Source of the DNA: Mageeibacillus sp. UBA5439
GTDB lineage: Bacteria > Bacillota > Clostridia > Saccharofermentanales > DTU023
Length of the DNA stretch: 12,150 nucleotides
Assembly: GCA_002427505.1 (NCBI GenBank)
Contig: DIRJ01000002.1
Location: 3,910 to 16,059 of the forward strand
Direction: 5' to 3'
The translations under genes were made by a program, and so were the position numbers. This document shows positions 1-5,889 of this stretch, piece after piece. A model generated the notes under the pieces. The model was given only the letters and a program-made list of their open reading frames with translations. It was not told where the DNA came from and did no database searches. The number at the start of each line of letters is the position of its first letter. The stretch's first letter is position 1.

Positions 1-1481
1 TAAGTAAGGCTCAGCGTTCCCACCGGATAGAGTTCATTATCGGCCTTTTTCAGACCAAAGTCGCTGAATGAACCGCTCAAATTTCCCATCATGCTGCTGC
101 CGGCTTCCGAACCTGTGAGGGTATAAGAACCGGTATAAAGCTCATCTTTCAGAGTATATTCGCTCTTATACTCAACTGACATGCCATAGGGATCAACCAG
201 CTTCAGCTTTTGGGCATGCTTGCTGCCATCAATGACATGGAGCGAAGACAGACTTATGCTTTCATCCAGCTCTAAATTTTTCAGGATGAACTCACCGCCC
301 TGAGCGTTATTTTTCTTGTCCACGTATAGTTTGCGCTGTATTTCAATTCTGAAATCTTCCGGATAGTCTTCGAGCTCAGCAAGGGCTTCATTAATTGCGT
401 CGACAAATTCCTCAGAAGGGTCAAATGAGTCTTCTAAGGAGAGGCCCATCGTGCTCAGCTCGGAAATTAGTGCATTAACGGCTTTATTATCGCGCAGAAG
501 GATCAGTATCTCCTTCATCATGGCGGGAGTATCGTCAGCAGATACAGATACAATATAATAGTCCAGTTTCTGGCTGACGCTGCCTATAGTAAGCTCTTCG
601 CCCTTGACCAGTTCAGCATCCTGCGCGTATGTAATGAAAATTTCTTTAATTTCTTCAATGATCTCATCCAGATCCTCGTCGAAGAAAGTTCCCAGGCTGG
701 CTCGCAGCTCGCCCATCGAACCGAAGCTGTCATCAATCGTGAGAGACAGTCCGCTGGAATCATCCAGTGCTTCGCTCAAAAAGTCTTTATGAATGGCGAG
801 AGGGCTGGACAAAATTTCAGGAAGACCTATCAGCAGATAATCTCCGGCATCGAAAATCTCCGCACTGAGTGCCTCCGAACTTTCTCCGCGCTTAGCCAGG
901 GCAACTCTGGTATAAAAATGCGGATCCGTCTCATTAAGATCGGTTTTTGCCAGAACATTAAAACGCATACCGGACAATACAGTCAGTATTCCTGCCATGT
1001 CATCGGGCAAAGCGTCAGCTTTGATGTCGAAGCTGATCTCCGTTTCATAGCCCGCTTTGGGTCTGTTGAGGATATCAGTAGATGCAGTCTTAAGCTCGTA
1101 AAGCAAAGAATCTTCAGGAATCAGTCCCGCTGCTTTCTCAGCCTTCTGCCATTTTTGATTGTCCGAAAGGAAGAGCGATTTAATACTGTTGCCAAATGCA
1201 AACCAGACGCCCGCAAGTATCGCCAGCACCACCAGGATAATTACTAGCGGAATCCACCAGCGTTTCTTTTTTGGAGGCTCCCGGTAAGCAGTATATGCAG
1301 GTGCAGGGCTGCTGGGCACCGCTTCTGCATATGGCGGATAAGGACTCCCCTGTATGTTTTCTGCACCAGGTACATTCTGTGTACTCACATTCGGGATCTC
1401 AGTTCCGGTTTTTTCTCCGCAGCTGGTGCAAAATTTCGCATTTGCAGGTAAATCAGCACCACATCGTTTACATTTATCCAC
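1..1481 (-). CDS. Zinc-ribbon, single-pass membrane protein with large outer domain; C-terminus beyond the window
   Basis: I translated this frame by hand from position 1481 to the left edge and met no stop, giving at least 493 residues; the gene is partial at its 3' end. The start is a GTG, because a strong GGGAGG ribosome binding site lies 7 bases before it and the nearby ATG is out of frame. Residues 4-24 form a zinc ribbon with CxxC pairs C4/C7 and C18/C21. A proline/alanine-rich linker (about 30-70) and a KKKR stretch lead to one transmembrane segment at about 77-96. About 400 mostly acidic residues follow and are predicted to lie outside the cell, which fits a ribbon-in topology. No enzyme motif is visible. 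The architecture is common in Bacillota proteins of unknown role, some linked to envelope functions. It shares its layout, but no obvious sequence outside the ribbon, with the neighbour at 1945-2667. The reading frame is certain; the function is unknown. Confidence 0.85.
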   Translation of the reverse strand, partial: MDKCKRCGADLPANAKFCTSCGEKTGTEIPNVSTQNVPGAENIQGSPYPPYAEAVPSSPAPAYTAYREPPKKKRWWIPLVIILVVLAILAGVWFAFGNSIKSLFLSDNQKWQKAEKAAGLIPEDSLLYELKTASTDILNRPKAGYETEISFDIKADALPDDMAGILTVLSGMRFNVLAKTDLNETDPHFYTRVALAKRGESSEALSAEIFDAGDYLLIGLPEILSSPLAIHKDFLSEALDDSSGLSLTIDDSFGSMGELRASLGTFFDEDLDEIIEEIKEIFITYAQDAELVKGEELTIGSVSQKLDYYIVSVSADDTPAMMKEILILLRDNKAVNALISELSTMGLSLEDSFDPSEEFVDAINEALAELEDYPEDFRIEIQRKLYVDKKNNAQGGEFILKNLELDESISLSSLHVIDGSKHAQKLKLVDPYGMSVEYKSEYTLKDELYTGSYTLTGSEAGSSMMGNLSGSFSDFGLKKADNELYPVGTLSLT

Positions 1482-1494
1482 TCTTCTACCTCCC

Positions 1495-1580
1495 GGCAGT
1501 ATATCTGCCTTATTTGCGATCCATCCCAGGTGGATCTTTTTCAGTAAAGCCTATTCTGTCGGCGTTAAATCAGCTAACGC
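1495..1580 (-). promoter_or_regulatory. Structured 5' leader of the first gene: three hairpins, the last abutting the ribosome binding site
   Basis: On the transcribed minus strand there are three perfect small stems in a row: GCGTTA/TAACGC (plus positions 1562-1580, 7-base loop), GATCCA/TGGATC (1518-1536, 7-base loop) and GGCAG/CTGCC (1495-1509, 5-base loop). The last stem ends directly next to the GGGAGG ribosome binding site at 1489-1494. There is no poly-U tract, so if the leader is regulatory, control of translation is more likely than attenuation. I do not recognise a known riboswitch class. Confidence 0.4.
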
Positions 1581-1635
1581 AGGTTAACGGAAATCTGAAG
1601 TACTTTTTTAGGATTAATGTAGCAGTTGTTCAATA

Positions 1636-1644
1636 ATTGTATCA
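1636..1644 (-). promoter_or_regulatory. Extended -10 promoter for the first zinc-ribbon gene
   Basis: The minus strand reads TGATACAAT here, a TG-N extended -10 with hexamer TACAAT. No convincing -35 hexamer lies 16-18 bases upstream, which extended -10 promoters tolerate. Transcription would begin near 1628 and give a leader of about 147 bases carrying the three hairpins before the GTG start at 1481. Confidence 0.45.
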
Positions 1645-1710
1645 CAAATCAGCATTAATTAATTACTAAACAAATTAAATATATATTTAGACCAATAGCA
1701 ATATTTCTGC

Positions 1711-1738
1711 AAAAAAAAAGGACCGGTTAAGCCGGCCC
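1711..1738 (-). terminator. Strong intrinsic terminator, minus strand
   Basis: Read on the minus strand, a 7-bp GC-rich stem (GGGCCGG with CCGGTCC, one G-U pair) closes the loop CTTAA and is followed at once by nine T residues. This is a textbook rho-independent terminator. It lies about 200 bases after the stop of the zinc-ribbon gene at 1945-2667 and about 70 bases before the extended -10 of the next gene. It can end the transcript of the upstream gene, or that of a separate small RNA starting near 1860. Confidence 0.85.
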
Positions 1739-1866
1739 TCTGTAAGTCGGCATTAAGCCGATCTGTCTCCAAACTAAAACAGATCCGAGGCACCACTCCC
1801 GGATCTGCTCGCTCAAATGGAGGAGAAAAGTATGAAAAAAGGATAACTAACCCTAATTACAATTGC
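1711..1866 (-). ncRNA. Candidate structured small RNA or processed 3' UTR
   Basis: The stretch between a TATAAT hexamer (minus strand, plus positions 1867-1872) and the terminator at 1711-1738 holds no protein but is dense in stems: CAGATCCG/CGGATCTG (1780-1787 with 1800-1807), TCGGC/GCCGA (1747-1761) and the terminator itself. Near its 5' end the minus-strand RNA would carry CUCCUCC (1819-1825), a perfect complement of a Shine-Dalgarno sequence in an otherwise unpaired region. The -35 region before TATAAT is poor, so this could equally be the 3' UTR of the upstream gene. I do not recognise an RNA family. Confidence 0.3.
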
Positions 1867-1882
1867 ATTATACTTAGCATGA
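1819..1882 (+). other. Strong Shine-Dalgarno and start codon with an immediate stop; possible gene remnant
   Basis: On the plus strand GGAGGAG (1819-1825) is followed 6 bases later by ATG AAA AAA GGA TAA (1832-1846). Reading through that stop in the same frame gives MKKG*LTLITIALYLA before a second stop at 1880-1882, so the pattern resembles the start of a signal peptide broken by a stop codon. This could be the decayed start of a secreted protein, a tiny leader peptide, or merely the antisense of the CUCCUCC segment of the candidate small RNA. There is no intact downstream coding sequence. Confidence 0.25.
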
Positions 1883-1894
1883 ATGTACAAGCTG

Positions 1895-1910
1895 CTAAGC
1901 ATTTATGAAT
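1895..1910. repeat. 16-base direct repeat, left copy
   Basis: The sequence CTAAGCATTTATGAAT here is identical, 16 of 16 bases and in the same orientation, to positions 2689-2704. The two copies bracket the zinc-ribbon gene at 1945-2667, one just after its stop and one in its 5' untranslated region. Confidence 0.75.
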
Positions 1911-1944
1911 AAACAAAAAACAAAAACCCGAAAATACACTTGTT

Positions 1945-2667
1945 TTAGGGCAAAAGCCGTAAAGCTTCTCCGCCGATGGCACTTTCGTTTTCAGGTTCAG
2001 CGATCTCTATGCCACCCTCAGTTGTGGCGATGCGCAAGGTCACCGCAGTGTGAGTATTTTTGAAAGAACTTTGATCAAGTTTCATCACATCCGCACGTAT
2101 TGCACAATATTGGTTAAAAATACTGACTGCTTCTTCTTCAGTAATTTTTTCATCTAAAACCAACACCACATAGTCGCTTTTTAAATTTTGAATACTTATA
2201 TTGTCTTCATCGATATTTTTGTCAGCCAGCTCTTGTAGAAATCTGGCGGCAATTGTCTCATGGCGTCCATTGCGGGCAGCAATCGTCGGCAGGGAGATAG
2301 CAGCCAGTATGCCGATTGCCAGAACTAGCACGACTATTACAAGCAGCTTCAGCCGAAAAGGAATTTTAAGAACAGGCAGTTCTTTCACTTTAGGTTCGAA
2401 GGGTATTTCCTGCTTGCGCTGTTGTGGTACCGGTGCCTGTGCAGGCGCGGGAGCGATGGTCCGGGCTCTGTTCCGTTGGGCAAGCGGTCCGTCATATTCA
2501 GCTTGTTCTACATTCGGAAATTCGAAAGCTTCCGGATTTTCCAATGCGCGCAATCCCTCACTGGTTTCGAATACACAATTGCAAAACATGCAATATGACT
2601 GTTCTTCTTTATTGTCTACCTGTATCAGTGAGCCGCAGTTTATACAGCGTGCATCTTTAATGGCCAT
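1945..2667 (-). CDS. Zinc-ribbon, single-pass membrane protein of unknown function
   Basis: This 240-residue protein begins with a zinc ribbon (C8/C11 and C26/C29, with an extra C31) on the predicted inner side. A proline/alanine/glutamine-rich linker (about 70-90) follows, then a basic stretch and one transmembrane segment at about 108-126. An outer domain of about 110 residues completes it, with a pattern of short helices and strands but no catalytic motif. The start ATG has an AGAGGAAG ribosome binding site about 5 bases upstream. An extended -10 promoter lies about 50 bases before the start, and a strong terminator lies some 200 bases past the stop, so it is probably monocistronic. It repeats the ribbon, linker, membrane helix and outer domain layout of the gene at 1-1481, which suggests related roles in envelope sensing or assembly. 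That role is inference only. Confidence 0.85.
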   Translation of the reverse strand: MAIKDARCINCGSLIQVDNKEEQSYCMFCNCVFETSEGLRALENPEAFEFPNVEQAEYDGPLAQRNRARTIAPAPAQAPVPQQRKQEIPFEPKVKELPVLKIPFRLKLLVIVVLVLAIGILAAISLPTIAARNGRHETIAARFLQELADKNIDEDNISIQNLKSDYVVLVLDEKITEEEAVSIFNQYCAIRADVMKLDQSSFKNTHTAVTLRIATTEGGIEIAEPENESAIGGEALRLLP

Positions 2668-2688
2668 TTATCTTCCTCTCATCTGTAT

Positions 2689-2704
2689 CTAAGCATTTAT
2701 GAAT
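2689..2704. repeat. 16-base direct repeat, right copy
   Basis: This is the second exact copy of CTAAGCATTTATGAAT (first copy at 1895-1910). It lies directly downstream of the predicted -10 element of the minus-strand gene at 1945-2667, so it would fall at the very start of that gene's transcript, a position where a repressor or RNA-level control could act. Confidence 0.75.
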
Positions 2705-2713
2705 TCATGGTGT

Positions 2714-2722
2714 ATTATATCA
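2714..2722 (-). promoter_or_regulatory. Extended -10 promoter for the 1945-2667 gene
   Basis: The minus strand reads TGATATAAT, a consensus TATAAT hexamer with the TG-N extension. The -35 hexamer at 17-base spacing (TTTCTG) is weak. The start of transcription would fall near 2706, leaving a leader of about 40 bases. The motif TATCAGAAA occurs twice on the plus strand here, at 2718-2726 and 2734-2742; the first copy overlaps the -10 element. Confidence 0.6.
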
Positions 2723-2807
2723 GAAACACATTCTATCAGAAATACTACAGTAAACTTTGGCAGTTTGTTAAAAAAATGCCAGATGATTGTTGTTTTGGAG
2801 TCAGCTA

Positions 2808-3284
2808 ATGAGCCCGGACAAAGATGTACATCTCTATATGCAGCGAGCTATTGAGCTTGCACGTGAGGCCGCTGCTGCCGGCGAAGTTCCGGTCGGCTGT
2901 GTTATAGTACAGGATGGTATCATTTTGGCAGAGGGCAGAAACAATCGGGAAAATTCACAAATGGCCACAGGCCACGCTGAGCTCATCGCAATAGAGGCTG
3001 CCAGCCGAAAGATCCAATCCTGGCGTCTCTGCGATGCGGACTTGTACGTGACCCTGGAACCCTGCCTGATGTGTTCGGGAGCAATCCTGCAGGCACGCAT
3101 CAGGCACCTCTTTTTTGGTGCCTATGATCCAAAATCCGGAATGGCGGGTTCTGTAGCTAACGTTTTTGATTTACCATCAAATCACAGAGTTGAGCTGACG
3201 GGTGGAATATTACAGGAAGAATGTGCTCAATTACTACGCGACTTCTTCTTTGTTCGGAGAAATAATTGTGAAACAGCTAAGTAG
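2808..3284 (+). CDS. tadA: tRNA-specific adenosine deaminase TadA
   Basis: TadA deaminates adenosine 34 in the anticodon of tRNA-Arg(ACG) to inosine, which lets the tRNA read three arginine codons; it is a zinc enzyme of the cytidine deaminase fold and is usually essential. The 158-residue product has the expected length. The zinc and proton-shuttle motif HAE is at 56-58 (H56 ligand, E58 catalytic), and the second zinc motif PCLMC is at 85-89 (C86, C89). I chose the ATG at 2808 because GGAG at 2797-2800 lies 7 bases before it; the upstream in-frame TTG codons have no such site and their codons include that Shine-Dalgarno. The gene overlaps the following acyltransferase start by 17 bases, pointing to translational coupling. 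In many Bacillota tadA is followed by the SRP RNA gene and dnaX; that arrangement is absent here. Confidence 0.95.
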   Translation: MSPDKDVHLYMQRAIELAREAAAAGEVPVGCVIVQDGIILAEGRNNRENSQMATGHAELIAIEAASRKIQSWRLCDADLYVTLEPCLMCSGAILQARIRHLFFGAYDPKSGMAGSVANVFDLPSNHRVELTGGILQEECAQLLRDFFFVRRNNCETAK

Positions 3285-4026
3285 TAAAACTATGGCGGGT
3301 ACGAAAAACACTCCTAAGCAGATAACCATGTATGAAAGAACCTGGTGGGGAAAAGCAGTTTACCACCTGGCCATGTTTTTGACCAGAATGCTGGTTCGCC
3401 TGACTTATAAGGGTCAGGAGAATCTGCCGGCAGATGGCAATTATATAATCGCAGCCAACCACCAGTCCTTCTTTGATGGTTTGTGGCTAATGGGCGGAGT
3501 ACCCCGGGAACACTTCGCTTCATTTTCCTGCATGGCCGGAGCAGATCTGGAGGATGACTATGGGCTCCTCGGCAAGATTATGCTGCGGGTTGGCAGGTCC
3601 ATTTTGGTAGACCGCAACGGCAATCCCATCCGTGGCCTGATAGCAGCCAAAAGAATGCTGGAGACCGGTAATATAGTTATGATTCATCCTGAAGGCACCC
3701 GCACACACGATGGAAAAATCGGTGAAATGATGAATGGAGCTGCCTATCTGGCGCTAAAGACCGGTGTTCCCATTATTCCTACCTATATTAACGGCGCCTA
3801 TGAGATTTACTCCAGATACATGCCGCTGCCTCACCCCATACATCTGCGGCGTATGCAGCGTAAGCCCTTGACCATAGAATTCGGCGAACCCATCTATGCC
3901 GGAGATTTTTCGACAAAAGATGAAGTTATGGCTGCTGTCAGTAGCTGGCTGCACGCGAAAGAAACCATTGCTTTGGCTGAAAAAGATCCGGAACTGGCTA
4001 AGCTCAAGGCAAACCGGCGCTCCTAA
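3268..4026 (+). CDS. plsC: 1-acyl-sn-glycerol-3-phosphate acyltransferase (PlsC family)
   Basis: Members of this family transfer an acyl chain to the sn-2 position of lysophosphatidic acid, giving phosphatidic acid for membrane lipid synthesis. The 252-residue protein shows the acyltransferase blocks in order: the catalytic HX4D motif in NHQSFFD (H65, D70), a GRSILVDR block at 109-116, PEGTR at 141-145, and a VPIIPTYINGAY block after it. A hydrophobic N-terminal stretch (about 31-46) fits membrane association. I chose the GTG at 3268 because GGAG lies 8 bases upstream. The frame is open back to a GTG at 3202 inside tadA with no ribosome binding site, and the ATG at 3292 has none either. The start overlaps tadA by 17 bases, and the stop TAA shares bases with the hflX stop on the other strand. 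The acyl acceptor is not shown by sequence, so a related lysolipid acyltransferase is possible. Confidence 0.88.
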   Translation: MKQLSSKTMAGTKNTPKQITMYERTWWGKAVYHLAMFLTRMLVRLTYKGQENLPADGNYIIAANHQSFFDGLWLMGGVPREHFASFSCMAGADLEDDYGLLGKIMLRVGRSILVDRNGNPIRGLIAAKRMLETGNIVMIHPEGTRTHDGKIGEMMNGAAYLALKTGVPIIPTYINGAYEIYSRYMPLPHPIHLRRMQRKPLTIEFGEPIYAGDFSTKDEVMAAVSSWLHAKETIALAEKDPELAKLKANRRS

Positions 4027-5309
4027 TCCTGCACATAGGCAGCCAGAGGACCCATTCTGCTCTTCTGTAATTTACCATTAAGTCTGATATGCTCACTCTC
4101 ATACTCAATTTGCTCTACTACCCCGAATTCACGAACATAGGCCTCCAGCTCGGACGAGCTGTAAGGAATCTCAGCCACAAAGGAAAGCATTCTGCTTTCG
4201 GCATACAAGGCCATGGACTTGGTCAATTCAGGCAAGCCTTCCCCGGTCAGTGCGGATATTGCGAAAATATTCTCTTGCTTATCGCGTCGTAATGACGTTA
4301 TTAAGTCATGATAGGCAATTTCAGACTGCTCATCGATTTTGTTGGGTATATAGAATGTATCGATAGCAGCCGCACCCAGCTCAGACAGCTGCTCGTCCAC
4401 AAGCTGCCGGTGCATAGCCGCTTCTCTGTCCGACACATCAATTAAATGCAAGATCAGGTCCGCTTCAACTACTTCTTCCAGGGTCGCTTTAAAAGCCTGC
4501 TTCAAATATCTTGGCATTTCCCGTATAAAACCCACTGTATCGATCATGATATAGCTGATGCCATCACGCAGATCCAGTTTGCGAGCTGTGGGATCAAGCG
4601 TCATGAAGAGCCGGTTCTCTGCCGGTATATTCGTGCCGCATAACTTGTTCATCAGCGTTGATTTGCCGGCATTGGTATAGCCGACAACCGCTGCAATCAA
4701 AGCATCTTTGCGTTGACGTGATCTGCGCTGGTGTTTGCGTCTCTGTTCCAGCTGGTCGAGCTCTTTCTGCAATTGAGCCATGCGCCGCTGAATCGTCCTT
4801 CTGTCCTGCTCCAGCTTGGTCTCACCGGGACCACGTGTGCCGATACCACCGCCCAGCCGGGACAGCTCCGTTCCTTTGCCGGCCAGTCTGGTCAGTTTGT
4901 AACGCAGCCGGGCGAGTTCAACCTGAATTTTACCTTCGTCTGTACGAGCATGATCAGAGAATATTTCCAGGATAACACCGGTACGGTCGTGTACGGCAGC
5001 CGGCGTTGCTTGTGCTATGTTTCGAAACTGAGCTGCCGACAACTCCGTGTTGAAAATAAGATGATCCACGTCTGCATTCTCCGCCATCTCGCTGATTTCA
5101 CTCAGTTTTCCGGAGCCGATATAGCTGCTGCCGCTTATACTTTTCACATTTTGTGTGACTCTGGCTACGACCTCAAAGCCGCAGCTGGCAGCCAGATCCT
5201 CCAGTTCGTCCAGCGAACGGTCAATGCTGTCCTCTTCACCCGGCAGTGCCGCAGCAACCAGATATGCACGCGTAGATTTTTCATCACCATAGAAATTTTT
5301 TAAAGACAT
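4023..5309 (-). CDS. hflX: GTPase HflX (ribosome-associated)
   Basis: HflX is a GTPase that binds the ribosome and, in studied bacteria, splits or rescues stalled or stress-inactivated 70S particles. Counting from the ATG at 5309 (428 residues), the HflX-specific glycine-rich motif GGIGTRGPGETKLE is at 154-167. It is followed by a basic, coiled-coil linker (about 170-200) and a full G domain: G1 GYTNAGKS at 210-217, G3 DTVGF at 257-261, G4 NKID at 323-326 and G5 SAL at 352-354. The FIREMP...AFKATLEE block after G3 is also typical. An in-frame GTG at 5324 would add five residues; neither start has a good Shine-Dalgarno, so the start is uncertain. The gene converges on plsC with stop codons overlapping by a few bases and is divergent from the repressor gene. 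Confidence 0.95.
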   Translation of the reverse strand: MSLKNFYGDEKSTRAYLVAAALPGEEDSIDRSLDELEDLAASCGFEVVARVTQNVKSISGSSYIGSGKLSEISEMAENADVDHLIFNTELSAAQFRNIAQATPAAVHDRTGVILEIFSDHARTDEGKIQVELARLRYKLTRLAGKGTELSRLGGGIGTRGPGETKLEQDRRTIQRRMAQLQKELDQLEQRRKHQRRSRQRKDALIAAVVGYTNAGKSTLMNKLCGTNIPAENRLFMTLDPTARKLDLRDGISYIMIDTVGFIREMPRYLKQAFKATLEEVVEADLILHLIDVSDREAAMHRQLVDEQLSELGAAAIDTFYIPNKIDEQSEIAYHDLITSLRRDKQENIFAISALTGEGLPELTKSMALYAESRMLSFVAEIPYSSSELEAYVREFGVVEQIEYESEHIRLNGKLQKSRMGPLAAYVQD

Positions 5310-5335
5310 AAAACCAACTTTCACAAATATATGGA

Positions 5336-5354
5336 ATTTCGACTAGTTCGAAAT
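5336..5354. promoter_or_regulatory. 19-base palindrome between hflX and the XRE regulator; candidate operator
   Basis: ATTTCGA CTAGT TCGAAAT is a perfect inverted repeat with 7-base arms and a 5-base centre. It lies about 30 bases upstream of the predicted -10 of the regulator gene and just before the hflX start. Helix-turn-helix repressors often bind such sites near their own promoters; binding here is inferred. Confidence 0.5.
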
Positions 5355-5370
5355 GTTTATCCAAAGCTCA

Positions 5371-5387
5371 TGCTATGATAGATCATA
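5371..5387 (+). promoter_or_regulatory. Extended -10 promoter of the XRE regulator, inside a second palindrome
   Basis: TGCTATGAT (5371-5379) is an extended -10 element, and its hexamer is the left arm of the palindrome TATGAT AG ATCATA (5374-5387). A protein bound there would directly block the promoter. No good -35 is seen. Transcription would start near 5386, about 24 bases before the ATG. Confidence 0.45.
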
Positions 5388-5409
5388 AGCAAACTGGGAT
5401 GGCGGCAAG

Positions 5410-5889
5410 ATGGATTTTGATCTTCTTGATTCAATTGATAACGGAGAGACTTTAGTCTACCCAAACAATATTGATATGACAGCACTGTGGCTGAGTCATA
5501 TCATCCGCGTAAGGCGAAAAGATCTAGGTCTGACTCAGGGCCGGATATCCTCTGTTCTGGGTCTGGGTATGTCAGCAATATCTTCCATTGAGGCCGGCAA
5601 CGCTTTCGCCAATATAAAACGCACAATTCAGGTAATGAACCTTTTACACCTGCCTCTGGCACCCATATTATCGGCAATTGAGTCTCAAGCCGTCATCCAC
5701 AACTCATATCCGCTTTCAGACATTTTGTTCAGCGACGAAATATCTCACGCATGGCGGAATCTGGAAGTGTTTGAAGCCACAGATCCACCTCGCCTTGTCG
5801 TTCTGGATAAACACTCAGGAAAGACTCGTCAAGTGCTCTTACCATCAAAGCCTGATAGGGAAAATCCGGCAGATCAAGCAGCAGAGTAA
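5410..5889 (+). CDS. XRE/HipB-type helix-turn-helix transcriptional regulator
   Basis: The 159-residue protein has an N-terminal stretch of about 28 residues, then a Cro/C1-type DNA-binding domain at about 30-85. The helix-turn-helix is in LTQGRISSVLGLGMSAISSIEAG (split here as LTQGRISSVLG and LGMSAISSIEAG), carrying the usual Q in helix 2 and the S-x-I-E-x-G ending. The remaining 75 residues are of unknown role and have no recognised sensor or toxin-binding domain. The ATG follows a weak GGCGG-like ribosome binding site. Two palindromes upstream suggest that it regulates itself and perhaps hflX. HipB-like regulators often pair with a HipA kinase toxin, but no such gene follows. Its last 161 bases overlap, on the opposite strand, the end of the gene at 5729-6289. 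No earlier in-frame stop exists, so the overlap holds if both genes are real. Confidence 0.8.
   Translation: MDFDLLDSIDNGETLVYPNNIDMTALWLSHIIRVRRKDLGLTQGRISSVLGLGMSAISSIEAGNAFANIKRTIQVMNLLHLPLAPILSAIESQAVIHNSYPLSDILFSDEISHAWRNLEVFEATDPPRLVVLDKHSGKTRQVLLPSKPDRENPADQAAE

Noticed and set aside
1518..1540. Plus-strand terminator at GATCCA/TGGATC followed by TTTTT
   Set aside because: The stem is only 6 bp, and no plus-strand gene precedes it. It is better explained as part of the minus-strand leader.
789..1636. Plus-strand open frames opposite the first gene
   Set aside because: The minus frame is open for 493 codons with a zinc ribbon, membrane helix and good start, whereas these plus frames have no plausible protein features.
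1785..1800. Resemblance of the minus strand (GGAGTGGTGCCTCGG) to the T-box sequence that precedes terminators of tRNA-sensing leaders
   Set aside because: The key TGGT lies in the loop of a perfect 8-bp hairpin rather than in an antiterminator bulge. I see no specifier stem, and only about 140 bases separate it from the upstream gene. No aminoacyl-tRNA synthetase or amino acid gene follows.
1711..1870. SRP RNA, expected near tadA in many Bacillota
   Set aside because: The conserved tetraloop and internal-loop sequence is not visible, the stems are short separate hairpins, and the segment lies on the wrong side of and strand to tadA.
2787..2807. Upstream TTG start for tadA
   Set aside because: The Shine-Dalgarno GGAG that serves the ATG at 2808 lies inside this extension, and nothing supports the TTG.
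3202..3267. Earlier GTG start for the PlsC-family gene, inside tadA
   Set aside because: It has no ribosome binding site and would overlap tadA by more than 80 bases; GTG 3268 has GGAG at proper spacing.
4731..5303. 190-codon plus-strand open frame opposite hflX
   Set aside because: It lies fully inside a strongly conserved GTPase gene, has no ribosome binding site, and has a cysteine- and phenylalanine-rich composition typical of a shadow frame.
5410..5889. HipA/HipB toxin-antitoxin pair
   Set aside because: The regulator looks HipB-like, but no kinase-like partner lies next to it; the overlapping gene on the other strand has no kinase motif.
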